From NCBI GenBank assembly GCA_017470945.1, contig JAFUXH010000135.1, positions 1 through 34,670 on the forward strand: a stretch of 34,670 bases of DNA, in the 5' to 3' direction. Made by a program: the position numbers and the translations under genes. Of the stretch, positions 17,462 through 24,320 are shown piece after piece. The notes beneath the pieces are model-generated. The model saw nothing but the letters and a program-made list of their open reading frames with translations, was not told the origin of the DNA and did not search any database. Each line of letters opens with the position of its first letter. Positions within the stretch are counted from its first letter, which is position 1. The DNA comes from Clostridia bacterium (lineage in GTDB: Bacteria > Bacillota > Clostridia > Christensenellales > Aristaeellaceae).

Positions 17462-17754
17462 TTACGGCTCCCATTTCGTGCCGTCGGTAAACCGCGCACG
17501 CATGATGGTCAGCTTCACTTTGACGGCTTTCTGATTGACCATATCGTGAATCTCTACGCCGTCCTCAGTCGTATTGGTAACGATCTTGTGATGATCCGGC
17601 GGTTTCCGTTCGCGTCGTAGGCCCTCAGCCGCGGCGTCGCGGATCGCACGGCTTTCGTGGCGTTTTTTTGATTTCGAGGCAGAACGGCCAGAACGATCAG
17701 GGCGAGCCCTTTTGCTCCGCGCATGTTCATGCATCCATCTTCCTTCTCCCACAT
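17462..17754 (-). pseudogene. Frameshifted remnant of a small, possibly secreted protein
   Basis: Two overlapping minus-strand frames each look like part of one protein. One frame gives a signal-peptide-like start (MNMRGAKGLALIVLAVL, from about 17730) and stops at 17554. The other gives a plausible C-terminus (VKLTIMRARFTDGTKWEP) that stops at 17462. Joined near 17570-17600 they would make a protein of roughly 85-90 residues, so one indel may have broken the gene. The alternatives are a true 96-residue protein in the second frame or no gene at all. The terminator directly downstream supports a gene once present. Family unknown. Confidence 0.4.
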
Positions 17755-17900
17755 GGATGGCGTATTTTCACCATGATTTCTGGCTTCATCCTATCGCGTC
17801 CCGCGCGAAAAAGAAAACGGTTTCGGCCCCGCCGGGCAAAAGATTTTCCCCTTGTTTTCCGCCGTTTCGCTGCGCCTTGCATGGATTCGTAAAATTAGTA

Positions 17901-17930
17901 CTGGTAATTTTGCGGAAAATAAGGTATAAT
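17901..17930 (+). promoter_or_regulatory. Probable promoter of the P-loop gene and thrC
   Basis: TATAAT at 17925-17930 with a weak -35 (CTGGTA, 17901-17906, 18-bp spacer), 34 nt before the ATG at 17965. The sequence here is more A+T-rich than its surroundings. Confidence 0.5.
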
Positions 17931-17964
17931 GACTGTAGAATAAGAAGTGAAGGGGGTTTTTCCC

Positions 17965-18375
17965 ATGATACAGGTCATTCACGGCAAAAAAGGATCCGGC
18001 AAAACCAAGCGCATTCTGGACATGGCCAACACCGCGATCAAGGAGCATAAGGGCGACGTTATCTTCATCGACGACGATAACCGCTATATGTTTGACCTGC
18101 GGCACGAAGTGCGCTTCGTCAACGCCGGCGAATACGGCACCGACAGCCCGGAAATGTTCTTCGGCTTCCTGTGCGGCATGCTGGCCCAGAATTTCGATAT
18201 CAGCGTGATCTTCGTCGACGCGTTCATCAAATTGGTGAAAACCGACGTGGAAAACACGGCCGATTTCTTCGCCCGGCTGGAAAAGCTGAGCGAAAAGCAC
18301 AACGTGCAGTTCATCCTGTCCGTCAATTGCGACGACGCGGTGGCGCCTGAATTCATCAAGAAATTTTTCATCTGA
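17965..18375 (+). CDS. Small P-loop ATP-binding protein of unknown role
   Basis: A 136-residue protein starting MIQVIHGKKGSGKTK, a textbook Walker A, followed by a Walker-B-like strand VIFVDAFIKL (about 80-89) and a C-terminal strand VQFILSVNCD. The size is that of a minimal P-loop domain. Similar short Clostridial proteins are sometimes labelled PilT-like, but nothing else here suggests pili. I preferred the ATG at 17965 because AAGGGGG lies 8 nt upstream; an in-frame GTG at 17947 is possible. The gene lies 18 nt before thrC and is probably co-transcribed with it, without an obvious metabolic link. Confidence 0.75.
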   Translation: MIQVIHGKKGSGKTKRILDMANTAIKEHKGDVIFIDDDNRYMFDLRHEVRFVNAGEYGTDSPEMFFGFLCGMLAQNFDISVIFVDAFIKLVKTDVENTADFFARLEKLSEKHNVQFILSVNCDDAVAPEFIKKFFI

Positions 18376-18393
18376 TCAGATCGAGGTAACACC

Positions 18394-19875
18394 ATGGCCT
18401 TTGTGAGCACCCGGGGAGCAGAACGCGTTTCTGCTCCCGAAGCGATCGTGCGCGGCATCGCCCCGGACGGCGGGCTGTACGCGCCGGAAGCCCTGCCCGC
18501 GTGGAGCAGGGCCGATTTTGCCGCCCTGGCCCGCCTGGATTATCCCGCCCGGGCGGCGCTGATCCTGTCCCAATTACTGGATGGATTCACCCAGGAAGAA
18601 TTGCTGCCCATGGCCCGGAACGCTTACGCCCGGTTTGACGATCCGCAAATCGCCCCCCTTCGGGCGCTGCGGGACGGGCAGTACGTGCTGGAGCTGTTCC
18701 ACGGGCCCACCATGGCCTTCAAGGATATGGCCCTGCAATTCCTGCCCCGGCTGCTGACCGCCTCGGCCCGCAAGCAGGGCGAGCAGCGGGAAATCGCCAT
18801 CCTGACCGCCACCAGCGGCGATACCGGCAAGGCCGCCCTGGAGGGCTTTCAGGACGTGCCCGGCACGTCGGTCACGGTGTTTTATCCCCTGGGCGGCGTC
18901 AGCGCCGTGCAGGAAAAGCAGATGGTCACCAGCGCCGGGAAAAACGTGCACGTGGTGGCGGTGAAGGGGAATTTTGACGACGCCCAGACCGGCGTGAAAA
19001 CCCTGTTCGGCGATCCCGCCTTCATCGACAGCATGGCCCAGCGGGGCAAAACCCTGTCCTCCGCTAATTCCATCAATCTGGGCCGCCTGGCCCCCCAGGT
19101 GGCGTATTATCTGTCCGCCTGCGCCGATCTGCTGGCCGACGGCAAGGCCGATTGGGATACGGGCGTGAACGTATGCGTGCCCACCGGCAATTTCGGCAAC
19201 ATCCTGGCCGCCTGGTATGCCAAGCGCATGGGCGCGCCCATCCGGAAGCTGATTTGCGCCAGCAACCGCAACGACGTGCTGACCGATTTCATCCGCACCG
19301 GGGTGTATGACAAGCGCCGCCCATTCCACAAAACCATCTCCCCCTCGATGGATATCCTGATCTCCTCCAACCTGGAGCGGTTCTTGCTGGAGCTGGCCCA
19401 GGGCGACGCCCGGCAGGTGCGCGCCTGGATGGAGCGGCTGAAAACCGAGGGGATCTACGAAATCGCCCCCGATCAAAAGGCCGTGCTGGCCGACATCTTC
19501 TTTGGCGGCTGCGCCGACGACGAAAAGACCCGCGCCGCCATCGGCCGGGTGTGGCGGGAGGAGCAATACCTGATGGATCCCCATACCGCCGTGGCCGAGG
19601 CCGTGGCCCGGGATTACCGACAGGAAACGGGCGATCCGGCCCCCCTGCTGATCGTATCCACCGCCAGCCCCTACAAATTCGCCGCCGACGTGGCGCAGGC
19701 CGTTGGCTGCCCAGTGTCGGGCGACGCCTTCGACGCGGCCCAGGAGCTGGAAGCCTTCACCCAGGTGAAAGCCCCCCGGCAGGTGGCTGAATTGAAATCC
19801 CTGCCCGTGCTGCACACCCGGATCTGCGAAAAGGACCGGATGGGCGAAGCGGTGCTGGCCGGGTTTGACGATTGA
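18394..19875 (+). CDS. thrC: Threonine synthase
   Basis: Converts O-phosphohomoserine to threonine using pyridoxal phosphate. The 493 residues match the longer (class I, about 490-residue) type. The PLP lysine is Lys110 in LFHGPTMAFKDMALQ, and the phosphate-binding ILTATSGDTGKAAL follows at 136-149. Further family elements are VQEKQMVT and ANSINLGRLAPQ. The start ATG has GAGGT 9 nt upstream. No other threonine-pathway gene is adjacent, and no T-box or attenuator is seen before it, so control is unknown. Confidence 0.96.
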   Translation: MAFVSTRGAERVSAPEAIVRGIAPDGGLYAPEALPAWSRADFAALARLDYPARAALILSQLLDGFTQEELLPMARNAYARFDDPQIAPLRALRDGQYVLELFHGPTMAFKDMALQFLPRLLTASARKQGEQREIAILTATSGDTGKAALEGFQDVPGTSVTVFYPLGGVSAVQEKQMVTSAGKNVHVVAVKGNFDDAQTGVKTLFGDPAFIDSMAQRGKTLSSANSINLGRLAPQVAYYLSACADLLADGKADWDTGVNVCVPTGNFGNILAAWYAKRMGAPIRKLICASNRNDVLTDFIRTGVYDKRRPFHKTISPSMDILISSNLERFLLELAQGDARQVRAWMERLKTEGIYEIAPDQKAVLADIFFGGCADDEKTRAAIGRVWREEQYLMDPHTAVAEAVARDYRQETGDPAPLLIVSTASPYKFAADVAQAVGCPVSGDAFDAAQELEAFTQVKAPRQVAELKSLPVLHTRICEKDRMGEAVLAGFDD

Positions 19876-19907
19876 GGCGGAAAAAGCGACAATTGGGCCC
19901 CATCCTC

Positions 19908-19935
19908 TTGCGTTTTTTGCCCGCCATGCTATGAT
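19908..19935 (+). promoter_or_regulatory. Promoter of the 112-residue conserved protein gene
   Basis: TTGCGT (19908-19913), a 16-bp spacer and TATGAT (19930-19935), 35 nt before the ATG at 19971. Confidence 0.5.
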
Positions 19936-19970
19936 CAACCCATACCGATAAACGATTGGAGGGAAGGATC

Positions 19971-20309
19971 ATGGCACAGTATACCCAGCATTTTACCGCG
20001 AATTTTGAGGACCTGCTTTCTTACGTTGACGACAGCGTGATGCGGGGCAGTTTTTCCGCCTCCCGGGAGGGCGGCAGCAATTTTTCCCTGGGCGACGTGC
20101 GGTGCGCCACTCGGGTGTACGAGCGGTACAGCTACATCGGCAGCAACCGGCTCAGCCTGACGGTAACGCTCTTCGGCCGGGACGGGGATATCCAATTGAC
20201 CGCCATCACCGCCGGCGGCAGCCAGGCCCTGATGTTCAAAATCAACACCTGGGGCGAGGAAGCGTTCCTGGAAAAGTTCGTATCCCAATTGGAGAAATAT
20301 CTGCATTGA
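19971..20309 (+). CDS. Small conserved protein, possibly DUF6054
   Basis: A 112-residue cytoplasmic protein without signal peptide or membrane segment. It starts MAQYTQHFTANFEDLL and contains alternating strands, such as RLSLTVTLFGRDGDIQLTAI, and a C-terminal helix EAFLEKFVSQLEKYL. Size and pattern resemble a small uncharacterised Firmicutes family (DUF6054 as I recall it; not certain). The start at 19971 follows GGAGGGAAGG closely; a longer version from 19956 is unlikely. It has its own promoter and sits alone between thrC and the rubrerythrin gene. Function unknown. Confidence 0.6.
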   Translation: MAQYTQHFTANFEDLLSYVDDSVMRGSFSASREGGSNFSLGDVRCATRVYERYSYIGSNRLSLTVTLFGRDGDIQLTAITAGGSQALMFKINTWGEEAFLEKFVSQLEKYLH

Positions 20310-20419
20310 CGGCGTTTCAGCTGCTGCCGGCAGTGGTATCATCAAGATGGGATCAGCGCCGGATGCCCCGGCGTACAGCAAAAGGACCATATCAATCAGA
20401 AGAAATGGAGGAAACAACG

Positions 20420-20965
20420 ATGAAATGGGTATGCCAGATCTGCGGTTACGTGTATGAAGGAGAACAGCCCCCGGAAAAGTGCCCCGTTTGCAAAGCGCCC
20501 GCCAGCAAATTCACCAAGCAGGACAGCGAAAAGGTGTGGGCCGCCGAGCACGTGGTGGGCGTGGCCAGCGAAGCCCCTGAAGAAATCAAGGCCGGCCTGC
20601 GCGATATGTTCAACGGCGAATGCAGCGAAGTGGGTATGTATCTGGCCATGAGCCGCGTCGCCATCCGGGAAGGCTATCCCGAAGTAGGCGCGTTCTTTGA
20701 AAAAGCCGCCTTTGAAGAAGCGTGGCACGCCGCGCATTTTGCCGAGCTGCTGGGCGAAGTCGTCACCGACAGCACCAAGAAAAACCTGCAGCTTCGCGCC
20801 GACGCCGAATACGGCGCCACCCAGGGCCGCGCCGACCTGGCCAAGAAGGCCAAGGCCCTCAACCTCGACGCCATCCATGACATCGTGCATGAAATCGGCC
20901 GCGACGAAGCCCGCCACGGCAAGGCTTTTGCCGGCCTGCTGAAGCGGTACTTTGGGGACAAGTAA
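20420..20965 (+). CDS. Reverse rubrerythrin (rubredoxin domain first)
   Basis: A 181-residue non-haem iron peroxidase/oxygen-defence protein of anaerobes. The rubredoxin domain comes first: MKWVCQICGYVYEG with CxxC at 5 and 8, and CPVC at 21 and 24. The four-helix ferritin-like di-iron domain follows, with E67, E100/H103 (EEAWHAAH), E130 and E163/H166 (DEARH). This order is that of the reverse rubrerythrins of Clostridia, which reduce hydrogen peroxide and oxygen. The ATG has TGGAGGAAAC upstream. The last 55 codons are present again, in divergent form, at 25458-25631, on the other side of the island. A strong terminator follows the stop. Confidence 0.93.
   Translation: MKWVCQICGYVYEGEQPPEKCPVCKAPASKFTKQDSEKVWAAEHVVGVASEAPEEIKAGLRDMFNGECSEVGMYLAMSRVAIREGYPEVGAFFEKAAFEEAWHAAHFAELLGEVVTDSTKKNLQLRADAEYGATQGRADLAKKAKALNLDAIHDIVHEIGRDEARHGKAFAGLLKRYFGDK
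20870..20913 (+). repeat. Left copy of the 44-nt direct repeat (rubrerythrin 3' end)
   Basis: This block in the rubrerythrin gene (codons for [15 protein letters not shown]) is identical to 25539-25582. Similarity extends on both sides, with synonymous differences, over about 170 nt. It marks the left edge of the accessory island. Confidence 0.85.
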
Positions 20966-21332
20966 TCGCTGTTTCTACAAGGCTTTTTAGAGACTGCTCT
21001 GAATGGAGCAGTTTCTTTTTTGGTGCGCAAATCGACATCAACTGTGTGCTGTTGTTGGGACTGCCCTCCTTCCTGCGATTGAAAACCGCTCATTTTGCCT
21101 CAAATGTTGTGCCTCCAGAATGTTGGGACCTTTTGCGGCGTCATTATACCATGAAATAACAAGCAATTCAATAACATCTCTACAGCAAAATGCAACTCAG
21201 AAGAAAACGACTTCCAAACATTTTTGAAACAACTTTCAATCATCTAAAAACCTTGATTATACTGGATTTCTGAGCATGGAACACTTCAAGAGCAGGTCTT
21301 CAAAAAGATTTGCCATATTTTTTGATATGTCA
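20966..21332. other. Gene-free left end of the island
   Basis: After the rubrerythrin stop comes the terminator at 20990 and then A+T-rich sequence with no convincing gene. A minus-strand promoter-like sequence (TTGAAT, 17 bp, TATAAT; 21171 to 21143) points back toward the rubrerythrin gene. The only frame it could serve (from 21093) runs antisense through rubrerythrin and is not protein-like. A TATACT near 21255 has no clear partner. Confidence 0.5.
20990..21022 (+). terminator. Intrinsic terminator after the intact rubrerythrin gene
   Basis: Arms GAGACTGCTC (20990-20999) and GAGCAGTTTC (21006-21015), 10 bp with one G-T pair, followed by seven T. A strong rho-independent terminator. Confidence 0.85.
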
Positions 21333-21371
21333 CAAATAAACGACTGATGCACCCGCCGCGCATGCTATAAT
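21333..21371 (+). promoter_or_regulatory. Island promoter 1 with 15-mer box
   Basis: Box CAAATAAACGACTGA (21333-21347), then 18 bases, then TATAAT (21366-21371). The same 15-mer occurs before island promoter 2, also 18 bases from TATAAT. No good -35 hexamer is present at the normal distance, so the box may bind an activator or act as an alternative -35. Confidence 0.65.
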
Positions 21372-21381
21372 ACAGTCACAA

Positions 21382-21398
21382 GGTTGAGGGAAGCAACC
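21382..21398 (+). promoter_or_regulatory. Leader hairpin 1
   Basis: GGTTG (21382-21386), loop AGGGAAG, CAACC (21394-21398), starting about 10 bases after the -10 and therefore at the very 5' end of the transcript. An outer pair CAAGGT/ACCTTG could extend or compete with it. Confidence 0.45.
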
Positions 21399-21465
21399 GA
21401 GACCTTGAAAGACAAGAAGCCCTGGCGGGGCAGATGAAAATACCGCCAAATAGAAAGGATTTATT

Positions 21466-21723
21466 ATGAAGAAGAATGCTAAGGTTTTCATCATCAAGGC
21501 GAAGGCTGCCAACGGCAATGACCGCACTGTGCACGCTGTCACTTCTCTGGATGTCACCCTGAACGATGTCATCAAGGCGAAGAACATCCCTGTAATGTCC
21601 ATCATCTCCACCAAGGTTACTGCGCCGATGACCCTTCAAGAAGCCACTGCCTTCACCGCCAAGGATTATGCCGCCCTGGTTTGCGCACCGAATACCCGCG
21701 TAGTCAAAACCACCATCGGATAA
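21466..21723 (+). CDS. Island protein 1, 85 residues, unknown
   Basis: I do not recognise this protein. It is small, basic at the N-terminus (MKKNAKVFIIKAKAANG), probably cytoplasmic, with no Cys and no membrane segment. Strands around VFIIKAKA, VHAVTSLDVTL and IISTKV suggest a small beta-rich fold. AGAAAGGA lies 8 nt before the ATG. It is expressed from island promoter 1 with a leader of about 90 nt. The gene that follows has a promoter of the same type, so the two are probably co-regulated. Codon use is less G+C-biased than in the backbone genes. Confidence 0.6.
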   Translation: MKKNAKVFIIKAKAANGNDRTVHAVTSLDVTLNDVIKAKNIPVMSIISTKVTAPMTLQEATAFTAKDYAALVCAPNTRVVKTTIG

Positions 21724-21755
21724 ACACCACCTGCCACAAGAAAAGAAACCAGTAC

Positions 21756-21794
21756 CAAATAAACGACTGACGAATCCTCACCAAGTATTATAAT
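21756..21794 (+). promoter_or_regulatory. Island promoter 2 with the same 15-mer box
   Basis: Box CAAATAAACGACTGA (21756-21770), 18 bases, then TATAAT (21789-21794): the same box and spacing as at 21333. The sequences between box and -10 differ, so the box and spacing appear to be kept by selection. Confidence 0.65.
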
Positions 21795-21803
21795 AAAGCC
21801 ATC

Positions 21804-21821
21804 AAGTGAAGGAAAACACTT
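21804..21821 (+). promoter_or_regulatory. Leader hairpin 2
   Basis: AAGTG (21804-21808), loop AAGGAAAA, CACTT (21817-21821), about 9 bases after the -10. It has the same position and a similar purine loop to leader hairpin 1, but a different stem sequence. Confidence 0.45.
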
Positions 21822-21849
21822 ACAAACCCAAGAGAGAAAGGAAACCACT

Positions 21850-22284
21850 ATGACTACTATCTCCATCACCATCAACCGCAAGAACAGCACCATCGAACTG
21901 ACCAAAGCCACCGCCAAAGCAGCCACCAAGTTTGGCTCCGAAGCCTACAATCGGTTGCAGGATGCCCGCAAGGACTACCCCACCTTCCGCGTCGTGACCG
22001 TTGCCAAGAAGACCGCCAAGCCCGAATACAAGGGTCTGACCTTCGAGTACATGAAGAAGTACATCGCCCAGCACGATGACGAGAACAACACCATCATGGC
22101 GAAGTTCCTTGACCTGCGCGGCGAGAGCGACGAAGCAAAGGCTATCGGTGCCATGTCCGCTGGCTACATCGAAATCAAAGCCTGGTTCTTCGAGCAGTAC
22201 CCCGCCATCCAGAAGTTCCACGAAGACCGCATCGCCCTGTTGAAAGACGCTGTTGAGAAGCAGGCGGCGAAGAAAGCCGCTTGA
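21850..22284 (+). CDS. Island protein 2, 144 residues, paralogue of protein 3
   Basis: No family recognised. The protein starts with TTISITINRKNSTIEL, a probable beta hairpin, then a helical core with ARKDYPTFRVV and YKGLTFEYMKKYI (about 40-76) and a charged Lys/Ala-rich C-terminal helix. The downstream gene at 22333 encodes a related protein with the same order (LTINHTNHTIVM, RRDYPNYQVV, YRGLTYTYMEDYI), so this is a tandem duplication. No signal peptide or membrane segment. AGAAAGGAAACC precedes the ATG. It is driven by island promoter 2. A structural or nucleic-acid-related role is possible, but nothing shows it. Confidence 0.65.
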   Translation: MTTISITINRKNSTIELTKATAKAATKFGSEAYNRLQDARKDYPTFRVVTVAKKTAKPEYKGLTFEYMKKYIAQHDDENNTIMAKFLDLRGESDEAKAIGAMSAGYIEIKAWFFEQYPAIQKFHEDRIALLKDAVEKQAAKKAA

Positions 22285-22332
22285 CCTTCCCACCACCATC
22301 ACATTTTCGACCAATAGAAAGGAGTTGTCAGT

Positions 22333-22782
22333 ATGACCAATACGCTGACCATCAATCACACCAATCACACCATCGTCATGGACAGGACTTTTGCCAAGCA
22401 TGCTGTTGATACCAGAAGCGAAGAATACATCCACCTGCAAGCCGTTCGCCGCGACTATCCCAACTATCAGGTTGTCCAGCGCCACATCCGCACCAATAGC
22501 AACAAGAATACTTACAGGGGCCTGACCTACACCTACATGGAAGACTACATCATGACCCACGGCACGACTGAGACGAGGCTTGCGAATTATAAGGAATACT
22601 CCGAAATGCGCATGATTGCTGAATGCCACGGCAAAGCATTCCGTTATCCTGTCATCAAAAGTTGGTTTTTGAACAAATACCCCGAAATCGCCAATTTCAG
22701 TACGATGGAATACACTTCGCAGGTCATCGAGCAGGGCGAAGCCGAAGCTGATAACACCGTCACTTTGAAGAAAGCATCGTGA
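22333..22782 (+). CDS. Island protein 3, 149 residues, paralogue of protein 2
   Basis: Related to the preceding gene over roughly the first 80 residues: the N-terminal LTINHTNHTIV strand pair, the DYPNYQVV segment and YRGLTYTYMEDYI. The two also share a W-F-xx-YPxI motif later (KSWFLNKYPEI here, KAWFFEQYPAI in protein 2). The C-terminal tail is acidic here and basic in protein 2. A good AGAAAGGAG site precedes the ATG. No separate promoter is visible in the 48-nt gap, so it is probably co-transcribed with protein 2. Function unknown. Confidence 0.65.
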   Translation: MTNTLTINHTNHTIVMDRTFAKHAVDTRSEEYIHLQAVRRDYPNYQVVQRHIRTNSNKNTYRGLTYTYMEDYIMTHGTTETRLANYKEYSEMRMIAECHGKAFRYPVIKSWFLNKYPEIANFSTMEYTSQVIEQGEAEADNTVTLKKAS

Positions 22783-22787
22783 TTTTT

Positions 22788-22839
22788 CCTCAAAGGTTGA
22801 TAGAAGCTCATAATAAGTATAAATGGTCAACCTTTGAGG
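22788..22839. repeat. 13-bp perfect inverted repeat around an A+T-rich core
   Basis: CCTCAAAGGTTGA (22788-22800) and TCAACCTTTGAGG (22827-22839) with 26 bases between; flanking T's and A's extend the symmetry with one bulge. The core holds TATAAA (22818-22823). It can be read as an operator pair around a promoter for the next gene or as a terminator hairpin after protein 3; there is no T tract after it on the plus strand. Confidence 0.6.
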
Positions 22840-22860
22840 GAAAAGCGGGAAGGTGAGAGC

Positions 22861-23604
22861 ATGAAGCAGTTAGAGGTTCGCGCTTACGAGCGCCAAGAGA
22901 TAGCCGAAATTATGGGCTTGAAGGTGAGCAGCCATAATTTTATCCGTGATGTGCGCGACAGGCTGAAAAAATGGGGCTACACCTGCGAAACGCCACGCGG
23001 CAGGGCGGTCATCATCACCAGTAAACCCGAAACGGCGCAGGAGCGTTTGGCTGAAATCATGATTCGACTGTTCGGGCTGGACCTCCAGATTGAGGTGTAC
23101 GCCTTCGCCTGCTACCTTCACTTCATGCTGAACGAGCCTGCCGCACAAGCCATGCCTTGGGTAGAACGGCACGCCCTGATTCAAGAGATGTATGGTCTGG
23201 ACATTTCAGAAATCACCCTGCGTCGCTGGACAAAACACCTGCTGGACGGCGACATCATGCACAAGAACGAAGGCAGGCAGGATTCTGAATGGTGGATGAC
23301 CTACACTGACAGCGTGGGGAAACATCAAGAGCCTGTGGAAGAAGAAGACTTGCCGCAGATGCACCAATACTGGAAGCGGCATGGCGAATTACTGAATAAA
23401 TGGCGAATCACCTGCAACGGCAATGAAAGCGCCGCGTGGAGCGCAACCCGAAAGCAAATGTGGCAGGAATACCAATGCTGCTATTATCGCTGCAAGTGCC
23501 TGACCATCAACGGAATTGGCAATGAAGAAATCAACACCATCATTGACCTTGTGGATGAAATACTGGAACTGAATTGGGATTCCTCAAACGCTGAACAAGC
23601 ATAA
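22861..23604 (+). CDS. Island protein 4, 247 residues, probable N-terminal winged-helix DNA-binding protein
   Basis: No named family recognised. The N-terminus (about 8-60) reads like a helix-turn-helix with a wing: YERQEIAEIMGL, then a helix RDVRDRLKKWGY and a basic hairpin RGRAVIITSKP. A second region with ISEITLRRWTKHLL (about 120-135) could be another helix-turn-helix. The C-terminal third has several Cys (YQCCYYRCKC) and a final acidic helix. The start at 22861 follows GGAAGGTGAG; the longer frame from 22834 would overlap the inverted repeat. A terminator follows. It could regulate the island promoters, or be a replication-type protein; both are inference. Confidence 0.6.
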   Translation: MKQLEVRAYERQEIAEIMGLKVSSHNFIRDVRDRLKKWGYTCETPRGRAVIITSKPETAQERLAEIMIRLFGLDLQIEVYAFACYLHFMLNEPAAQAMPWVERHALIQEMYGLDISEITLRRWTKHLLDGDIMHKNEGRQDSEWWMTYTDSVGKHQEPVEEEDLPQMHQYWKRHGELLNKWRITCNGNESAAWSATRKQMWQEYQCCYYRCKCLTINGIGNEEINTIIDLVDEILELNWDSSNAEQA

Positions 23605-23655
23605 GGCTTTTGCGCACCTATGAAGGGAGCCTGACAAGTGAATAGATTGCGATAT

Positions 23656-23684
23656 TGGAAGCATGATTTTTGCTTCCATTTTTC
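23656..23684 (+). terminator. Intrinsic terminator after island protein 4
   Basis: Arms TGGAAGC (23656-23662) and GCTTCCA (23672-23678) followed by TTTTT. Confidence 0.75.
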
Positions 23685-24009
23685 ATTATTTTGGACTTTC
23701 TTGCCGTTTGAAGATTCACCTCAACCCGCGCCAACTTGCCGACCATGAAAAATTTTGGTAAAATAAGTATGGAAAGTGAAGCGGTGCATTCCTTTCCAAT
23801 GGTCTGCTATGAAACGCTTTTGACCAATCATCACCTTCTTTCGCATGGTTCTAATCATTTCCATGTGCACCGCAACAAAAAATGTCACATTATAAGCAAA
23901 CAGCGGAAGTGTATCACGGCACTTCCGCTGTTTGTTGCTCTCATCGCTTTACAAAAATACAATAGAACTAACAAGAAAAAGAAACCCCCTGCTGATGCTG
24001 GTGGTTTCA
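23685..24009. other. Gene-free stretch inside the island with a strong hairpin
   Basis: No credible gene. It holds a perfect 14-bp inverted repeat, AAACAGCGGAAGTG (23898-23911) and CACTTCCGCTGTTT (23920-23933), with an 8-base loop. It lies between converging units (protein 4 on plus, the ribbon-helix-helix gene on minus) and may end transcription from either side, although T tracts are short. Confidence 0.55.
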
Positions 24010-24192
24010 TCATTCTATTTCAACATTTTCGACGCCATGCCGCAAGAGCAGGTTGATGAGCTCATTTCTGGAATAGTTAGTTTCTGCCGCCAGCTTGTCC
24101 AGAGCTTCCAAGGTGTCTTCCTTGATACGAACCGAAATCACTTTATAACCATCATCCCCACGACGCTTGATTTTTAGAACATTTTCACCCAT
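24010..24192 (-). CDS. Ribbon-helix-helix (CopG/Arc-like) regulator
   Basis: A 60-residue protein with the ribbon-helix-helix layout: strand YKVISVRIKEDTL, helix TLEALDKLAAETN, turn, helix SRNELINLLLRHGVEN. This fold forms dimers that bind short palindromes and usually represses its own gene. The start at 24192 (MGENVLKI) follows GGTGAT; a TTG at 24204 would be a longer choice. It is transcribed away from the 24321 gene, with overlapping promoters between them. No toxin gene is adjacent in the antitoxin-toxin manner, but the small divergent gene at 24321 could be its partner. Confidence 0.78.
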   Translation of the reverse strand: MGENVLKIKRRGDDGYKVISVRIKEDTLEALDKLAAETNYSRNELINLLLRHGVENVEIE

Positions 24193-24222
24193 ACCATCAC
24201 CCAACCTTTCGATTTCTACACA

Positions 24223-24294
24223 ATTATAGATTGACGGTGTGCAGAAAGATATGCTATAATCTAATATGGTAGATGATATTCACGATGATATCAT
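24223..24294. promoter_or_regulatory. Divergent promoter/operator region of the RHH regulator
   Basis: Plus strand: TTGACG (24231-24236), 18 bp, TATAAT (24255-24260). Minus strand: TATAAT (24228-24223) with no good -35. Downstream of the plus -10 lie ATGATAT (24273-24279) and the perfect palindrome ATGATATCAT (24285-24294), 12 bp apart start to start, which is operator-like for a ribbon-helix-helix dimer pair. Confidence 0.6.
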
Positions 24295-24320
24295 TTTAGA
24301 ATACGAAGGGAGAGAAGGGG

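Noticed and set aside
20674-21093. Minus-strand frame from 21093 with a promoter-like sequence upstream
   Set aside because: Most of it is antisense to rubrerythrin codons and the N-terminal part is not protein-like; a short antisense RNA remains possible but unsupported.
23736-24056. 106-residue plus-strand frame in the island gap
   Set aside because: It runs through the 14-bp hairpin and into the ribbon-helix-helix gene on the other strand; composition is not protein-like.
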